Assembly: GCA_900318195.1 (NCBI GenBank)
Contig: ONJR01000144.1
Coordinates: 62,001-126,000, forward strand
Length of the DNA stretch: 64,000 nucleotides
From: an uncultured Planctomycetota bacterium
Lineage (GTDB): Bacteria > Planctomycetota > Planctomycetia > Pirellulales > Thermoguttaceae
Direction of reading: 5' to 3'
The translations under genes and the position numbers were made by a program. Numbering within the stretch: position 1 is the first letter of the stretch; every line of letters begins with the position of its first letter. The notes under the pieces are model-generated. The model was not told the DNA's origin. It was given only the letters and a program-made list of their open reading frames with translations, and did not search any database. Below are positions 1 through 9,286 of this stretch, in pieces.

Positions 1-960
1 AGCGTCATCTTTAAAAGCGACAAGCGCTTCGTACAAGACAGGCGCGTCAACATCCCACAACGAAACGTCCTTTAGTTCAGCTGTAAATTCACAGACAGGC
101 GAATCCTCATATTGTGGGAATTTGTCCAATTGAGGCGCCGAGTCATTCTTAACAAGATTGGGCTCAAGATCAAGACGTCGATTCGCAGTAAAAACCACCT
201 TACCGGAATCGCGTTCACGGATAGTAAACGTTACTACTGCGTTCTGCTGTTTATATGCGACCTCTGGCGTAATCGCCGCCTTGACGGTAGCGTCTCCGTG
301 CGTGGTCGTGCGCGGCGTTACGACAGGAGTCGTAATGAAAGCGGCGCCCTCCGGTAACCATAGCTCGCGCGAGCAGACGACGAGGTCGACGTTGCGATAA
401 ATTCCTGCGCCAGGATACCAACGTGAATGATGCTCGCGCGTATCGCATCGCACTTCAATCAAATTATCGCCCGAATGCAAATAAGGGGTTGCGTCAACCT
501 CAAACCCTAAATATCCATAATCCCATCCACCGGCGTACCTACCGTTCACGGTCACCTCGGGAAAGGACATGACGCCGTCGAAATGCAAGACAAAACGCTT
601 ATCGAGATCAGATGCGTCAACATGAAGAATTTTACTGTATATGCCGACGCCGCGCCAAAACGATTTGCCAGTCGCACCGTCGAGCTTGGAGTCAAACCCT
701 AATTCAATCGCCCAGTCATGAGGTAATCGAACGAGCTTTTGTAGTCCAGTCTTTTCACGAGGGGGCTGATCGCCCAGTTTAAAGTAACGAATAGGTTCCG
801 CTCGAACGTCGTCTTGCGCTACAGTAGCAAAGAGCCAGTCGTCGTTGAAAGGCTTCTTTGAACGCCCCGGCGTGTTCGAGTCGTACTGTGCGTACACAAT
901 TTGCGAGAGCGCTAGAACCATGAGCGCAACGATCGCAAACAACTGTTTTCGGTAATTCAT
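1..960 (-). CDS. GH2 family glycosidase (beta-galactosidase/glucuronidase type), N-terminal part, truncated by window edge
   Basis: The reading frame runs from an ATG at 960 on the minus strand to base 1 without a stop (320 codons), so the C-terminal catalytic barrel lies outside the window. It starts with a signal peptide (hydrophobic run about residues 7-22, ending near VYAQ). The GH2 sugar-binding jelly-roll follows, with typical phrases such as LVRLPHDWAIE, FWRGVGIYS, VTVNGRYAGG and the RWYPGAGIYRNV motif. An immunoglobulin-like domain begins near residue 235. Family knowledge: secreted GH2 enzymes hydrolyse beta-galactosides, glucuronides or mannosides. The substrate cannot be told without the barrel. 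It is followed by a phosphoesterase on the same strand, which fits a secreted degradative role. Confidence 0.85.
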   Translation of the reverse strand, partial: MNYRKQLFAIVALMVLALSQIVYAQYDSNTPGRSKKPFNDDWLFATVAQDDVRAEPIRYFKLGDQPPREKTGLQKLVRLPHDWAIELGFDSKLDGATGKSFWRGVGIYSKILHVDASDLDKRFVLHFDGVMSFPEVTVNGRYAGGWDYGYLGFEVDATPYLHSGDNLIEVRCDTREHHSRWYPGAGIYRNVDLVVCSRELWLPEGAAFITTPVVTPRTTTHGDATVKAAITPEVAYKQQNAVVTFTIRERDSGKVVFTANRRLDLEPNLVKNDSAPQLDKFPQYEDSPVCEFTAELKDVSLWDVDAPVLYEALVAFKDDA

Positions 961-1035
961 GACGCTACCATTCTTAGAGGAGGCGCGCTCTGCGCGCAAA
1001 ACTATCGAGAATGATGGAAAGTAAAAAAGCGCTTA

Positions 1036-2181
1036 CTATTCGATACTAAATTCGAACTCTTGCTTGTCATTATGGTACCATGCGTGTTCACGCGTAACGG
1101 GCGACAAGTCGAAGAGCGGTGAAAATGTGCGAACTTTGACCGTCTTCATATCTTTGGAGAACTCTAGTAACTGGAGCCATCCGTCGCCGCCGTTACCTTC
1201 CCAGCCACCGCCCATCGCCTGCATATCGCAAACAAGTTGCGAGACCGTTTTACCAGCTTCGTTCTTATCAACGCGAAAACCAGTGCAACCGTCCATGTCG
1301 TCTGCGGTGGAATGATGACCGCAAATTACCATCCGGATATTAGCCGTCGGATAGACCAATTCTTTCCAAATTTCTTCCCCGGAGCGACCGCCCTCTTTAT
1401 TGAGACCGTATCCTTCTTTTTCGTCGCGCGCGCAATCTGCGGTATAGGGTCGCATATAAGAGTGCGTGACGACGATTCCAAAGGAGTCAGCATTTTCAGG
1501 TCGTTCAAACACGCTCTTCGCCCAAGCGAGCGCTTCAGGACGAGGCGCAAATTCAAGCGCCACGACGACAATGCGCTGACCGTCAGTTCCCTGGAACTGA
1601 TACGCCGCGTTCTCAAGGGTCTTATAGCCATACGCGTTTTCGCACATATCAAAGAGAACGCCTTTCCACGACGGATTGCGATCGCTAGGAAAATAGTCGT
1701 TGAATTGTGTTTCGCGATTCAAGGAAGAACGCGTGCCGTAATGATTCCCGTCGGGGTAAATATACGGGCCGTAGTCGTGATTACCGGTAACGAGAACGTA
1801 GGGATAGACGCCGTCGAGTCTAGCAAAAGCTCTTGAGGAACATTCCCACATTTGCTTGCTTGTCTGATTGGCAAATTTTCCGTCCGGCTTTTGGAGATTG
1901 TTCGACTCAACAATGTCGCCAACGCAGAGAACCTGTTGAATATTGAGTTTTGACTTGTTTTCCGCGATCCACGCGGTCATGATATCCAGAATGCCTTGAT
2001 TGCGACCGTAGCGCGTGTAAGCCTGCGGATCGGGGATAACGACCATAGTCCAGGCGCCGTCCTGCTGGAGCGTGGGCGTTTGATAAGGAACAGAGTTGGA
2101 CTCTTGTGCAAAAGTCAACGCGGGACACAAGACGACAGATCCAAGAACGCAACACAGAACGACGACAATTTTCTTCAGCAT
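1036..2181 (-). CDS. secreted calcineurin-like metallophosphoesterase
   Basis: This 381-residue protein has a signal peptide (residues 1-26, ending LTFAQ). The dinuclear-metal phosphoesterase motifs appear in order: D51-P-Q (in place of the usual DxH), GD at 88-89, GNHD at 133-136, a lone His at 240 (VVTHSY) and GHH at 288-290. These are the metal ligands of the calcineurin-like fold. The first motif has Gln where His is common, as in several secreted relatives. Substrate is unknown; exported members often act on phosphodiesters or nucleotides released from biomass. It lies 75 bp upstream of the start of the GH2 gene on the same strand and may be co-transcribed with it. Confidence 0.82.
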   Translation of the reverse strand: MLKKIVVVLCCVLGSVVLCPALTFAQESNSVPYQTPTLQQDGAWTMVVIPDPQAYTRYGRNQGILDIMTAWIAENKSKLNIQQVLCVGDIVESNNLQKPDGKFANQTSKQMWECSSRAFARLDGVYPYVLVTGNHDYGPYIYPDGNHYGTRSSLNRETQFNDYFPSDRNPSWKGVLFDMCENAYGYKTLENAAYQFQGTDGQRIVVVALEFAPRPEALAWAKSVFERPENADSFGIVVTHSYMRPYTADCARDEKEGYGLNKEGGRSGEEIWKELVYPTANIRMVICGHHSTADDMDGCTGFRVDKNEAGKTVSQLVCDMQAMGGGWEGNGGDGWLQLLEFSKDMKTVKVRTFSPLFDLSPVTREHAWYHNDKQEFEFSIE

Positions 2182-2494
2182 GAGGCTACTCCAGGCGCAG
2201 TTTCAATTTTAGACCAAGCGCAAATACGCGCACGACTCACGTCATTGTAATCAATAAAATCGTTAATTCAAGAGAAAGCGACAAAGAAAGTTGACGGCTT
2301 CTCGGTTCATATGAATCAACTTTCAAGAACGCAATTTGAGCGAAAACAAAAAGAATACGACGCCTTTTGTAATCGAGCTTTTCCCCTATAATATAGGGGA
2401 ATGCGTGGAGGTAACAATCGACGCGTGTGTTTCCGCCCATTTTGACTGGCGGGAGCGTAAATCCACTACCGCCGGACAAGAATAGGATAAACAT
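2182..2494. promoter_or_regulatory. divergent intergenic region with a 17-bp palindrome over a -10 box, and a leader hairpin
   Basis: This gap separates the phosphoesterase (minus) from btaA (plus). A perfect palindrome, CCCCTATA-A-TATAGGGG, lies at 2383-2399. It contains a consensus -10 box (TATAAT, 2387-2392) read towards btaA; no good -35 box is seen. Transcription from it would start near 2399. A 14-codon open frame begins with ATG at 2401 and stops at 2445, followed by a hairpin (arms 2431-2437 and 2448-2454). The btaA start has a Shine-Dalgarno AGGA about 7 nt upstream. Placement of an operator here is inference from symmetry. Confidence 0.55.
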
Positions 2495-3691
2495 ATGACG
2501 TCCTTTGCTGAATCTGTTAGTTCACAGCTATTCAAATTGGTGCATGGCAATAATCTCGTGTACAACGTATGTTGGGAAGATCCGCGTCTGGATAAAGAAG
2601 CGTTGGAATTGTCGTCTACGGACACGATGTTAGTCATAACGTCGGCAGGTTGCAACGCACTCTCATACGCGCTTAGCGGCGTCAAACAGATCTATGCAGT
2701 CGATATGAATTACCGACAAAACGCGCTTCTCGACCTCAAAATAGCGGGAATTAAATCGCTTGACTATGAGACCTTCTTTAAACTGTTTGGAGAGGGACGA
2801 CTTGTTGGCGCACAACAAATATACCGCGATAGGATGCGTTCGCTTTTACCCGAGAGTTCGCAACAATATTGGGATCGCTACATAAAGAAATTCTTTGATT
2901 CCCCGAACCAAACGTTCTTTTACTGCGGCGCGTCCGGTTGCTTCGCCAAAATTGTCATGCGTTATATGACGGCGCGCGGTCTTCGCGATTTGGTGGACGC
3001 GCTTATTGACGCGCCTAATCTCGACGTCCAACGCGCCGTCTGGGAACAGTTACGAGCGAAAATGTGGTCGCGCTCTCTAAAGTTTTTCGTCAATCGCGAC
3101 CTCTCTATGGCGATGGTGGGTGTGCCGCGAGCGCAACGACGGCAGATTGAGAATAGCTTTGGCGGATTGACGCCATTCGTTCAACATTGTATGGACGAAG
3201 TCTGCCACGACCTGCCGGTGCAGGACAATTACTTCTGGCGCGCATACGCGAAGGGAAGCTACACGAAGGAATGTTGTCCCGAATACCTGACGCGTTCCGG
3301 CTTCGAGACGCTCAAGTCTGGCGCGGTTGACGCTATTTCAACTCACACAAGCACAGTTGAGAGCTTCCTCGTCGAGCGTCCCGAACTACAGATTAGCCGT
3401 TTTGTCTTGCTAGATCACATGGACTGGCTATCCGACAAGCTTTTCCACGCGCTGGAAGCAGAATGGCAAGCGATCGTGCAACACGCCTCGCGTGGCGCGC
3501 GTCTCATATGGCGTAGCGCGGGACTCGACGCGACAACATACCTTCATAGGGTTCAAGTGAATTGCGGGGGTCAAAAACGTTCACTTGGCGATCTCTTAGA
3601 TTATCGTCGCGAAACAGCAGAACGACTTCACAAACTCTGTCGCGTTCACACCTACGGTAGCTTTTACATTGCCGACTTGCTCAATGAATGA
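2495..3691 (+). CDS. btaA: DUF3419 / BtaA-like S-adenosylmethionine:diacylglycerol 3-amino-3-carboxypropyl transferase
   Basis: This 398-residue protein matches the DUF3419 family over its length. The N-terminal YNVCWEDPRLD (residues 23-33) is a family signature. It is followed by a Rossmann SAM-binding loop (ITSAGCNALSY, 48-58) and an acidic strand end (YAVDMN, 67-72). In bacteria that make betaine lipids, BtaA moves the 3-amino-3-carboxypropyl group of SAM onto diacylglycerol to give DGHS, which BtaB then methylates to DGTS. No BtaB-like methyltransferase is in this window, so DGTS synthesis is not shown. It sits 39 bp upstream of the GH38-like gene and is probably co-transcribed with it. 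Confidence 0.75.
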   Translation: MTSFAESVSSQLFKLVHGNNLVYNVCWEDPRLDKEALELSSTDTMLVITSAGCNALSYALSGVKQIYAVDMNYRQNALLDLKIAGIKSLDYETFFKLFGEGRLVGAQQIYRDRMRSLLPESSQQYWDRYIKKFFDSPNQTFFYCGASGCFAKIVMRYMTARGLRDLVDALIDAPNLDVQRAVWEQLRAKMWSRSLKFFVNRDLSMAMVGVPRAQRRQIENSFGGLTPFVQHCMDEVCHDLPVQDNYFWRAYAKGSYTKECCPEYLTRSGFETLKSGAVDAISTHTSTVESFLVERPELQISRFVLLDHMDWLSDKLFHALEAEWQAIVQHASRGARLIWRSAGLDATTYLHRVQVNCGGQKRSLGDLLDYRRETAERLHKLCRVHTYGSFYIADLLNE

Positions 3692-3730
3692 CACTAGTTC
3701 AATAACTCAAGCATCACGCCGTCCCAATCC

Positions 3731-6700
3731 ATGATTTCACTGATTCCCTGCTATAGCCTAGAAGATTTTTCACTCTATCGTAAAGCGTCTGACGTCGACG
3801 AGATTTTCTCAGCCTGGTCGGCGTTATACCATCCGGCGCTGGTCGCTCATTTTAACGACGCGCCACGTTGGGAAGCGGCGGGAAGCCCTTCTTCGGGTCA
3901 AACGCGCCGCCTCGTCGTTGTGCCGCCTTGCGCTGAGTACCTGATTTCGCACAAATGGATCAAAGAAGCGGAAGAAGGCGGCGCCGTCGTTATACGGCAC
4001 ATCGCAGATCGAGACGAGATTCTGAAAGAGGCGTTTCAAAAGCTAAATATTGACCCGCGCCCAGAGTCGGCGCGTACATCAGACCTCGCGTCCAACAACT
4101 CATTCTACCACTACGACGACGAAGCCGAATCGTTTCTCGCCGTAGGTCTGTGCTGTCTAATGGAAGAACTGTTGACGCGCAAACTTCGCTACATGAGCAA
4201 TCTTGACCAAGTAAGCTTCAATTCGCGAATTGTTGAAGCGGCGCGCGCACACATGGTCGGTAACGCTGACGAAAGAGAAAAAGGGCTCCAAAAGGCGTTT
4301 GATCTACTAACTCAATCCAAAGAATACTTCTTCCCAACTGCGACGAAATTCATTAATCTTGTATGGACTCAAATAGAAGACTTAGAATCGGCGCTCCCCA
4401 ATCTCCTCAGAGAAAGAAGGCTTCGACGTGAACAAACTAATTTGGTTATCTCCGTCCCAACGTTAAAAGCGTGCGTTCAGAATTATCCCGATACGCTCAA
4501 GCTCCTACGCGATGAAATTCGCGAACATCGCGTCGAACTAATCGGTGGCGACGAATGGGAAGCCCCTTTGTATCTCTTTTCGCCGACGGAAATCGTCGAC
4601 GCGCTTCGCGCCGGTCAAAGATATTACAACTCAACGCTAGGAACCGTTCCGTCTGTTTTCGGGCGACAAGAAGCTGGTTACGCGCAAATCTTACCACAAT
4701 ACCTTTGCGGAGTCGGTTACAAGGGCGCGCTCTCTCGCACAGGCGACGGTTGGTCTCTGCTCGAAAAGAACACCGACCGCTCCCAGATACGTTGGCAGGG
4801 ACGCGACGGTTCTATCATTACGACAATATGTAAAAAACCGCTTGACGCGAGTAGCTCGGAAGAAATTCTGCAAATGCCAGATAGGATAGGCAACTCGTAC
4901 TACTCGGACTCCGCTTCCGCCGTCGTTTTTGAACACCGACCGGGTAAGGAATCACGTTGGCTACGCGACCTACTTCGTATGGATCGGTATTCTCCTACGC
5001 TTGGTAAATTTTATTCGATCTCGGAATACTTACGCGTTACGGAAGGGAGCGGCGACAAAGAAAAATTTGTCAAAGACGCCTTCAAGACAAATTTCCTCAC
5101 ACGCTCAGCCAAACGTTCACGTGCAAACCCCGTTTCGCTTTGGCCCCTTCGTCGCCGTCTCACTCTTGCCGCTTCGGAAATTCAGGCGTTGGAAGCGATC
5201 GTACGTTCGATTGTCTACAAGGCGAAAATCTCCTGTTCCGCGATAGAATCAAGCAGATTGGAGTGGCTTCAACGATGTGAGAATCTCGCTGAACGCGCAA
5301 AGGCGCTTCGTGATGAACTTGACGCCCAATTATTCCCCGCAGTTCCGGACGAGAGACAAGACTCGGTCGATCTCTTTGCTAAGTCGAATGAGCTGGAAGC
5401 GGAACGCATTGAACTCACAAGCGCGACGGAACGCCTTCTGGACGCGTTACGAGATGAAATCCCTACGCCCAATCTAGAGTCAGGCGAGGACGTCGCTTGG
5501 CAAAATCCAGGTTTTCTCGTCTTGAACCCCACGTCAACTGATCACGACGTCGTTTGGGAAACGCGCTTCAACGGCGAACAGGACGCAACTGTTTTAGTGG
5601 AACGACTCAGAGAACTAGTCGCTTCCGTACGCGAACGCCTACAAAAATTACTTCCGAATGCGCGCCTACGCGTCTTTTCGACGCAAGATACCGACTTGAG
5701 ACGCTATGTTCTTACGCTACCGGCCTACGCTTACTGTTGGCTACCGAAGATTGACGAGTTAGAATACAACTTTATTATGCGTCCTCTTTTCAACCCTTCA
5801 GGACGCGAATCCTCACTATGGTCTACAACGCCGCCCAAACGACAAACGTTGACCGATCGCGAGAAAAAAAAGGGAGGATTCTTCTCGTCGCTCGTCTTCA
5901 AAGTACGCAACGAAAGCGAACGCCTCCACCCTGACCAATCAGAAGAGACGCAATCCTATCTTGCAGAATATGTCGAGGAACGTCTCTCTGCTACGAGCGT
6001 CGACAAGTATTATCGCCTTCGTAACGAATACGTCGAACTTAGAATTGACGCTGTAACCGGCGCCGTTAAGAGACTACAGACCGTCAATTCGGGCACGTCT
6101 TTTGGAGGAGGCGTACTCCACCAGCCAACGCTCGGCAATCGGTTTGCTTGGGACGTTGCGCTAAGATTGCCTGAGCGCCTACTCAAAGAAGATCATCGCA
6201 CGAAAGACAATTCAGGATACGGTTACACGACTTCAGCGGCGGATGAAATTAACATTCTTTCTGCGGTTGGAGGTCTGGGCGTACTCCGCGTCCGTGGCAG
6301 ACTCGTCGCTCCCAATGGCGAACTCGCGGCGACTTTTACCGAAACAATCTCGTTGCGCAGACGCTCGCGCGTGATCGACGTCGATCTAGAAATCGCGTCT
6401 CAAATAGAACCTGATTCTGCGCCGTGGAATTCTTATTACGCGTGTCGCTTTGCATGGAAGGACGCGCTTGCTCAATTAAGCGGCGGAGTCGGTTCGACGT
6501 TAATAGGCACGTCGCGTGATTATTTTCAAGCGCCGGAAGCCATAGATATAAGGAGCGAAGAGGGTATCGGCATTACAATTCTTTCAGCAGGTCTACCCTA
6601 TTTTCTCAAGACAAGCGCTACGCGTGTGGACGCCGTGCTCGCGCCTAAAGGAGAAGGAAGTCAAAGGTTCCACTTCGGCGTTGGTATAGACCTGGAAGAT

Positions 6701-7108
6701 CCGCAGTCGACCGCGCTGTCCTACGCCGACGCCGTACCAATTCTATTGTCAAAAGTTCCGGCATTACGCCGACCCGCGCACAGGCTATTTTCTGTTGACG
6801 CCGCCAACATATCGATAGTCAGCGTGGTTCCTATTATTGGCGCGCACGAAACTTCACAGTCTAAACAACGCCGCGCGGCGCGTGTGAACGATGATCTCAG
6901 CGGCGTTAGAATTACGCTACTCGAAACGCACAGCGCGTCGACGACGGCTCAACTCAAATGCGCGACGCCAATTGTGCGAATACAGACGATTGCGTTCGAC
7001 GAAACGCCAAGCTCGGAAGAGGTAATCCAAAAGAATTCGATAACTGTCGAGCTAGAATTTCGACCCAGGCAAATGCGAATTCTCGACCTTTACTTTGAAC
7101 GTCCGTAA
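3731..7108 (+). CDS. large GH38-like (alpha-mannosidase-fold) protein with probable loss of the catalytic nucleophile
   Basis: This 1,125-residue protein has no signal peptide. Its middle (about residues 185-330) resembles the N-terminal barrel of GH38 mannosidases and related deacetylases, including the conserved stretch before PQYLCGVGY. The place where GH38 has its nucleophile (P-D-x-F-G) reads P-S-V-F-G here, with Ser308 at bases 4652-4654. The N-terminal HxHxD zinc motif is also not seen. Residues about 470-560 are helical and charged. The C-terminal half (from about 740) looks like the beta-sandwich of GH38 proteins. Similar large proteins occur in other planctomycetes as far as I recall. 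It may be a binding protein or use different chemistry. It follows btaA closely. Confidence 0.6.
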   Translation: MISLIPCYSLEDFSLYRKASDVDEIFSAWSALYHPALVAHFNDAPRWEAAGSPSSGQTRRLVVVPPCAEYLISHKWIKEAEEGGAVVIRHIADRDEILKEAFQKLNIDPRPESARTSDLASNNSFYHYDDEAESFLAVGLCCLMEELLTRKLRYMSNLDQVSFNSRIVEAARAHMVGNADEREKGLQKAFDLLTQSKEYFFPTATKFINLVWTQIEDLESALPNLLRERRLRREQTNLVISVPTLKACVQNYPDTLKLLRDEIREHRVELIGGDEWEAPLYLFSPTEIVDALRAGQRYYNSTLGTVPSVFGRQEAGYAQILPQYLCGVGYKGALSRTGDGWSLLEKNTDRSQIRWQGRDGSIITTICKKPLDASSSEEILQMPDRIGNSYYSDSASAVVFEHRPGKESRWLRDLLRMDRYSPTLGKFYSISEYLRVTEGSGDKEKFVKDAFKTNFLTRSAKRSRANPVSLWPLRRRLTLAASEIQALEAIVRSIVYKAKISCSAIESSRLEWLQRCENLAERAKALRDELDAQLFPAVPDERQDSVDLFAKSNELEAERIELTSATERLLDALRDEIPTPNLESGEDVAWQNPGFLVLNPTSTDHDVVWETRFNGEQDATVLVERLRELVASVRERLQKLLPNARLRVFSTQDTDLRRYVLTLPAYAYCWLPKIDELEYNFIMRPLFNPSGRESSLWSTTPPKRQTLTDREKKKGGFFSSLVFKVRNESERLHPDQSEETQSYLAEYVEERLSATSVDKYYRLRNEYVELRIDAVTGAVKRLQTVNSGTSFGGGVLHQPTLGNRFAWDVALRLPERLLKEDHRTKDNSGYGYTTSAADEINILSAVGGLGVLRVRGRLVAPNGELAATFTETISLRRRSRVIDVDLEIASQIEPDSAPWNSYYACRFAWKDALAQLSGGVGSTLIGTSRDYFQAPEAIDIRSEEGIGITILSAGLPYFLKTSATRVDAVLAPKGEGSQRFHFGVGIDLEDPQSTALSYADAVPILLSKVPALRRPAHRLFSVDAANISIVSVVPIIGAHETSQSKQRRAARVNDDLSGVRITLLETHSASTTAQLKCATPIVRIQTIAFDETPSSEEVIQKNSITVELEFRPRQMRILDLYFERP

Positions 7109-7128
7109 AGCCGGAGTCTTGTCGGTTT

Positions 7129-9060
7129 TTAAAGGACGCCAACCGCGCACTTCACGCGTTCCGTCGCAATGACGGCGTCGTATTTCGCGTTTGCCAGCGC
7201 GCTTTTCGCCGCCGTCCTCATTGTCGCGGCGTCGAGAACTTCCGTGTGATTAAGAACGCCTTCCTGAAATCCACGCGTAACAACTCGATAATTCTCTTCC
7301 GCCTGCTCTGCGGCGATCAGCGCGACATTAAGACGTTCGCGCGCTTCGTTCTCAGCAAGACACGCATGGCGCACCTGTAATCGAATCAGCGATTCCGTCT
7401 CTTCACGCGCTCGCGCAATGGCCATAGCGCTCTCCTGCGCCGCGTTTTGTCGAGCGCGACTTGTACCGCCGTCGAAAGGCGTCCAGGTAACGCCAACAGC
7501 CGCCGTGGCGTTTGAATTATCGCGTAAATGGCTGTTTTGGAAATACGAGTACGCGCCTATTGCGGCTACTTGCGGCAACACGTCGGCGCGCGCTACTTTC
7601 GCCTGCGCCTGCATTGCGCGCGCTTCTGCATTAAGCGCAACGAGCTCGTTACGCGTACGCAACGCCGTTTCTGTTAGCGTTGCAATATTGGCGAGCGGCT
7701 CTCCTAACTCGACGTCGGCAAGTCTTACAGGCGCGTCCAGCGGTCGCCATAATAAACGATTGTATGCGGCTTCTGCAAGAGACAAAGCGTTAGCGACTCT
7801 GAGCTCTAACTGTTGCGCTTCGGAACGCGCAACTTGGGCGGCTAGTTTGACGTTCTTCGTTAGCATTCCCACATTGTACATACGCTCAGCGTCGTTCAAA
7901 TGCTCTTGCGCGGCGACAACGGCTTCTTGCGCCACCAGATGCAATTGACGCGCGCGTAACACGAGAAAGTACGCCTCCGTCGTTTCCAGCTTGACGCGTT
8001 GTTCGTCAACGGCAATACCAGCGGAAACGGCTTGTGTCAGCGCAGAAGCGGATTCTTCTAGCGCGCGAATTCGTCCGCCAAGATAAATCGGAATCGCAAC
8101 CGAAGTCGTCGACGTAACAAAATTGCGATCAGTAAGAGGCGTTCCAACCTGCAGATTCGTCGGTATATCCGCGAGTAACGGCTCTAACAAAGTTACTACG
8201 GCAGGCGGTAAGGCGCTTGAAACGCCGTTCAGTGCGCTGGAAACGTCAATGTCTGAAACCGTTGTCGGCTTATTAAGTAGACCCACATAGGTATTCGTCG
8301 TATTAACCTTGGGATTACGTAACGACGTTGCCGCACGATTAGCGGCCCGAGCGGCTTCTCTCTTATGTGCGAGAGCGCTTTGCGTACGGCTCTGAGAAAG
8401 AGCGATACTTATCGCCATCTCCAAGGATTCCACGGCAACGTCGTCCACAGAACCAAGGTCGTCGTTTTCATTCGGTAGAACCAAATCGGGAGCGTCGTCC
8501 GACCCCGACCGTGCTTGTGAACGAGAAGACGCTTCGGCAGGCTGCTCGAACGTTGTTCCTGCACGGTTCACAGGAACGGGGATCGACGTTGAAACAATTC
8601 GTTCTGCGCTTGTCTGTACAATACGTTTCCGCGCGGGATTCGCGTCCTGAACCTTTAAACGATTGGCGCCGGCGAGCGTTCCAGGTTTGACGTCGTCAAC
8701 GCCATAAAAACTCTGACGACGCGGCGGCGATACGTTGAGTTTCTCAGACAGACCGAACGACGACGAGTTTCTAGCAACAACCGCATTCGAGCGACTAGTA
8801 ACGCCAACCGAGTCCTCGATACGCATAGGGGAACCATTATTGTGAGGCGAGGCAGCGACACGCTGCACTGCCGCTTGATTCTCGGGCAAATACGCAGACG
8901 AACGCACATTTGTCTGTTGCGCAAGCGACTCGCCGACGCAACCAAACGTAATTCCGATCGCCATAATCCATCCGATAGTAGCGCTACTTCGGGTATAAAG
9001 TTCACCCCTGCACGCTTCAATATCTCTGTTGCGGACGTCTCTGTGTATCGCGTTTCTCAT
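7129..9060 (-). CDS. TolC-family outer-membrane efflux protein
   Basis: About 643 residues from the ATG at 9060; an in-frame ATG at 9099 adds 13 residues and has a GGAG four bases upstream, so the start is uncertain. A hydrophobic export segment (IGWIMAIGITFG) ends at ESLAQQ. A low-complexity linker of about 160 residues follows, then two outer-membrane-efflux repeats of long helices rich in Ala, Glu and Gln. The first begins near VESLEMAISIALSQS, the second holds VTWTPFDGGTSRARQNAA and ends in the ITHTEVLDAATM-like segment. TolC proteins form trimeric channels paired with an inner-membrane pump and adaptor; neither partner is adjacent. It is last in the minus-strand cytochrome and glycosidase cluster, with a 226-bp gap before it, so it may have its own promoter. 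Confidence 0.85.
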   Translation of the reverse strand: MRNAIHRDVRNRDIEACRGELYTRSSATIGWIMAIGITFGCVGESLAQQTNVRSSAYLPENQAAVQRVAASPHNNGSPMRIEDSVGVTSRSNAVVARNSSSFGLSEKLNVSPPRRQSFYGVDDVKPGTLAGANRLKVQDANPARKRIVQTSAERIVSTSIPVPVNRAGTTFEQPAEASSRSQARSGSDDAPDLVLPNENDDLGSVDDVAVESLEMAISIALSQSRTQSALAHKREAARAANRAATSLRNPKVNTTNTYVGLLNKPTTVSDIDVSSALNGVSSALPPAVVTLLEPLLADIPTNLQVGTPLTDRNFVTSTTSVAIPIYLGGRIRALEESASALTQAVSAGIAVDEQRVKLETTEAYFLVLRARQLHLVAQEAVVAAQEHLNDAERMYNVGMLTKNVKLAAQVARSEAQQLELRVANALSLAEAAYNRLLWRPLDAPVRLADVELGEPLANIATLTETALRTRNELVALNAEARAMQAQAKVARADVLPQVAAIGAYSYFQNSHLRDNSNATAAVGVTWTPFDGGTSRARQNAAQESAMAIARAREETESLIRLQVRHACLAENEARERLNVALIAAEQAEENYRVVTRGFQEGVLNHTEVLDAATMRTAAKSALANAKYDAVIATERVKCAVGVL

Positions 9061-9286
9061 AGTCAACTTCCCACTTCTGTATCGGCAATTTGCACACATT
9101 CAGCTCCAATGGCGCTAAAAGTCCACCATCTTTGCAAGCTAGCCATAAACACTGCTTTCGATACAATCGGCAAGTCTGAGCTCTACACTAAAAACAATTT
9201 TACCGAAAAAGAGAATTATGCTTAAAACAGCATATATATCGATTATGCGGACAGTCTACAACTGACAGAACGACTGCGTTTCGAGA

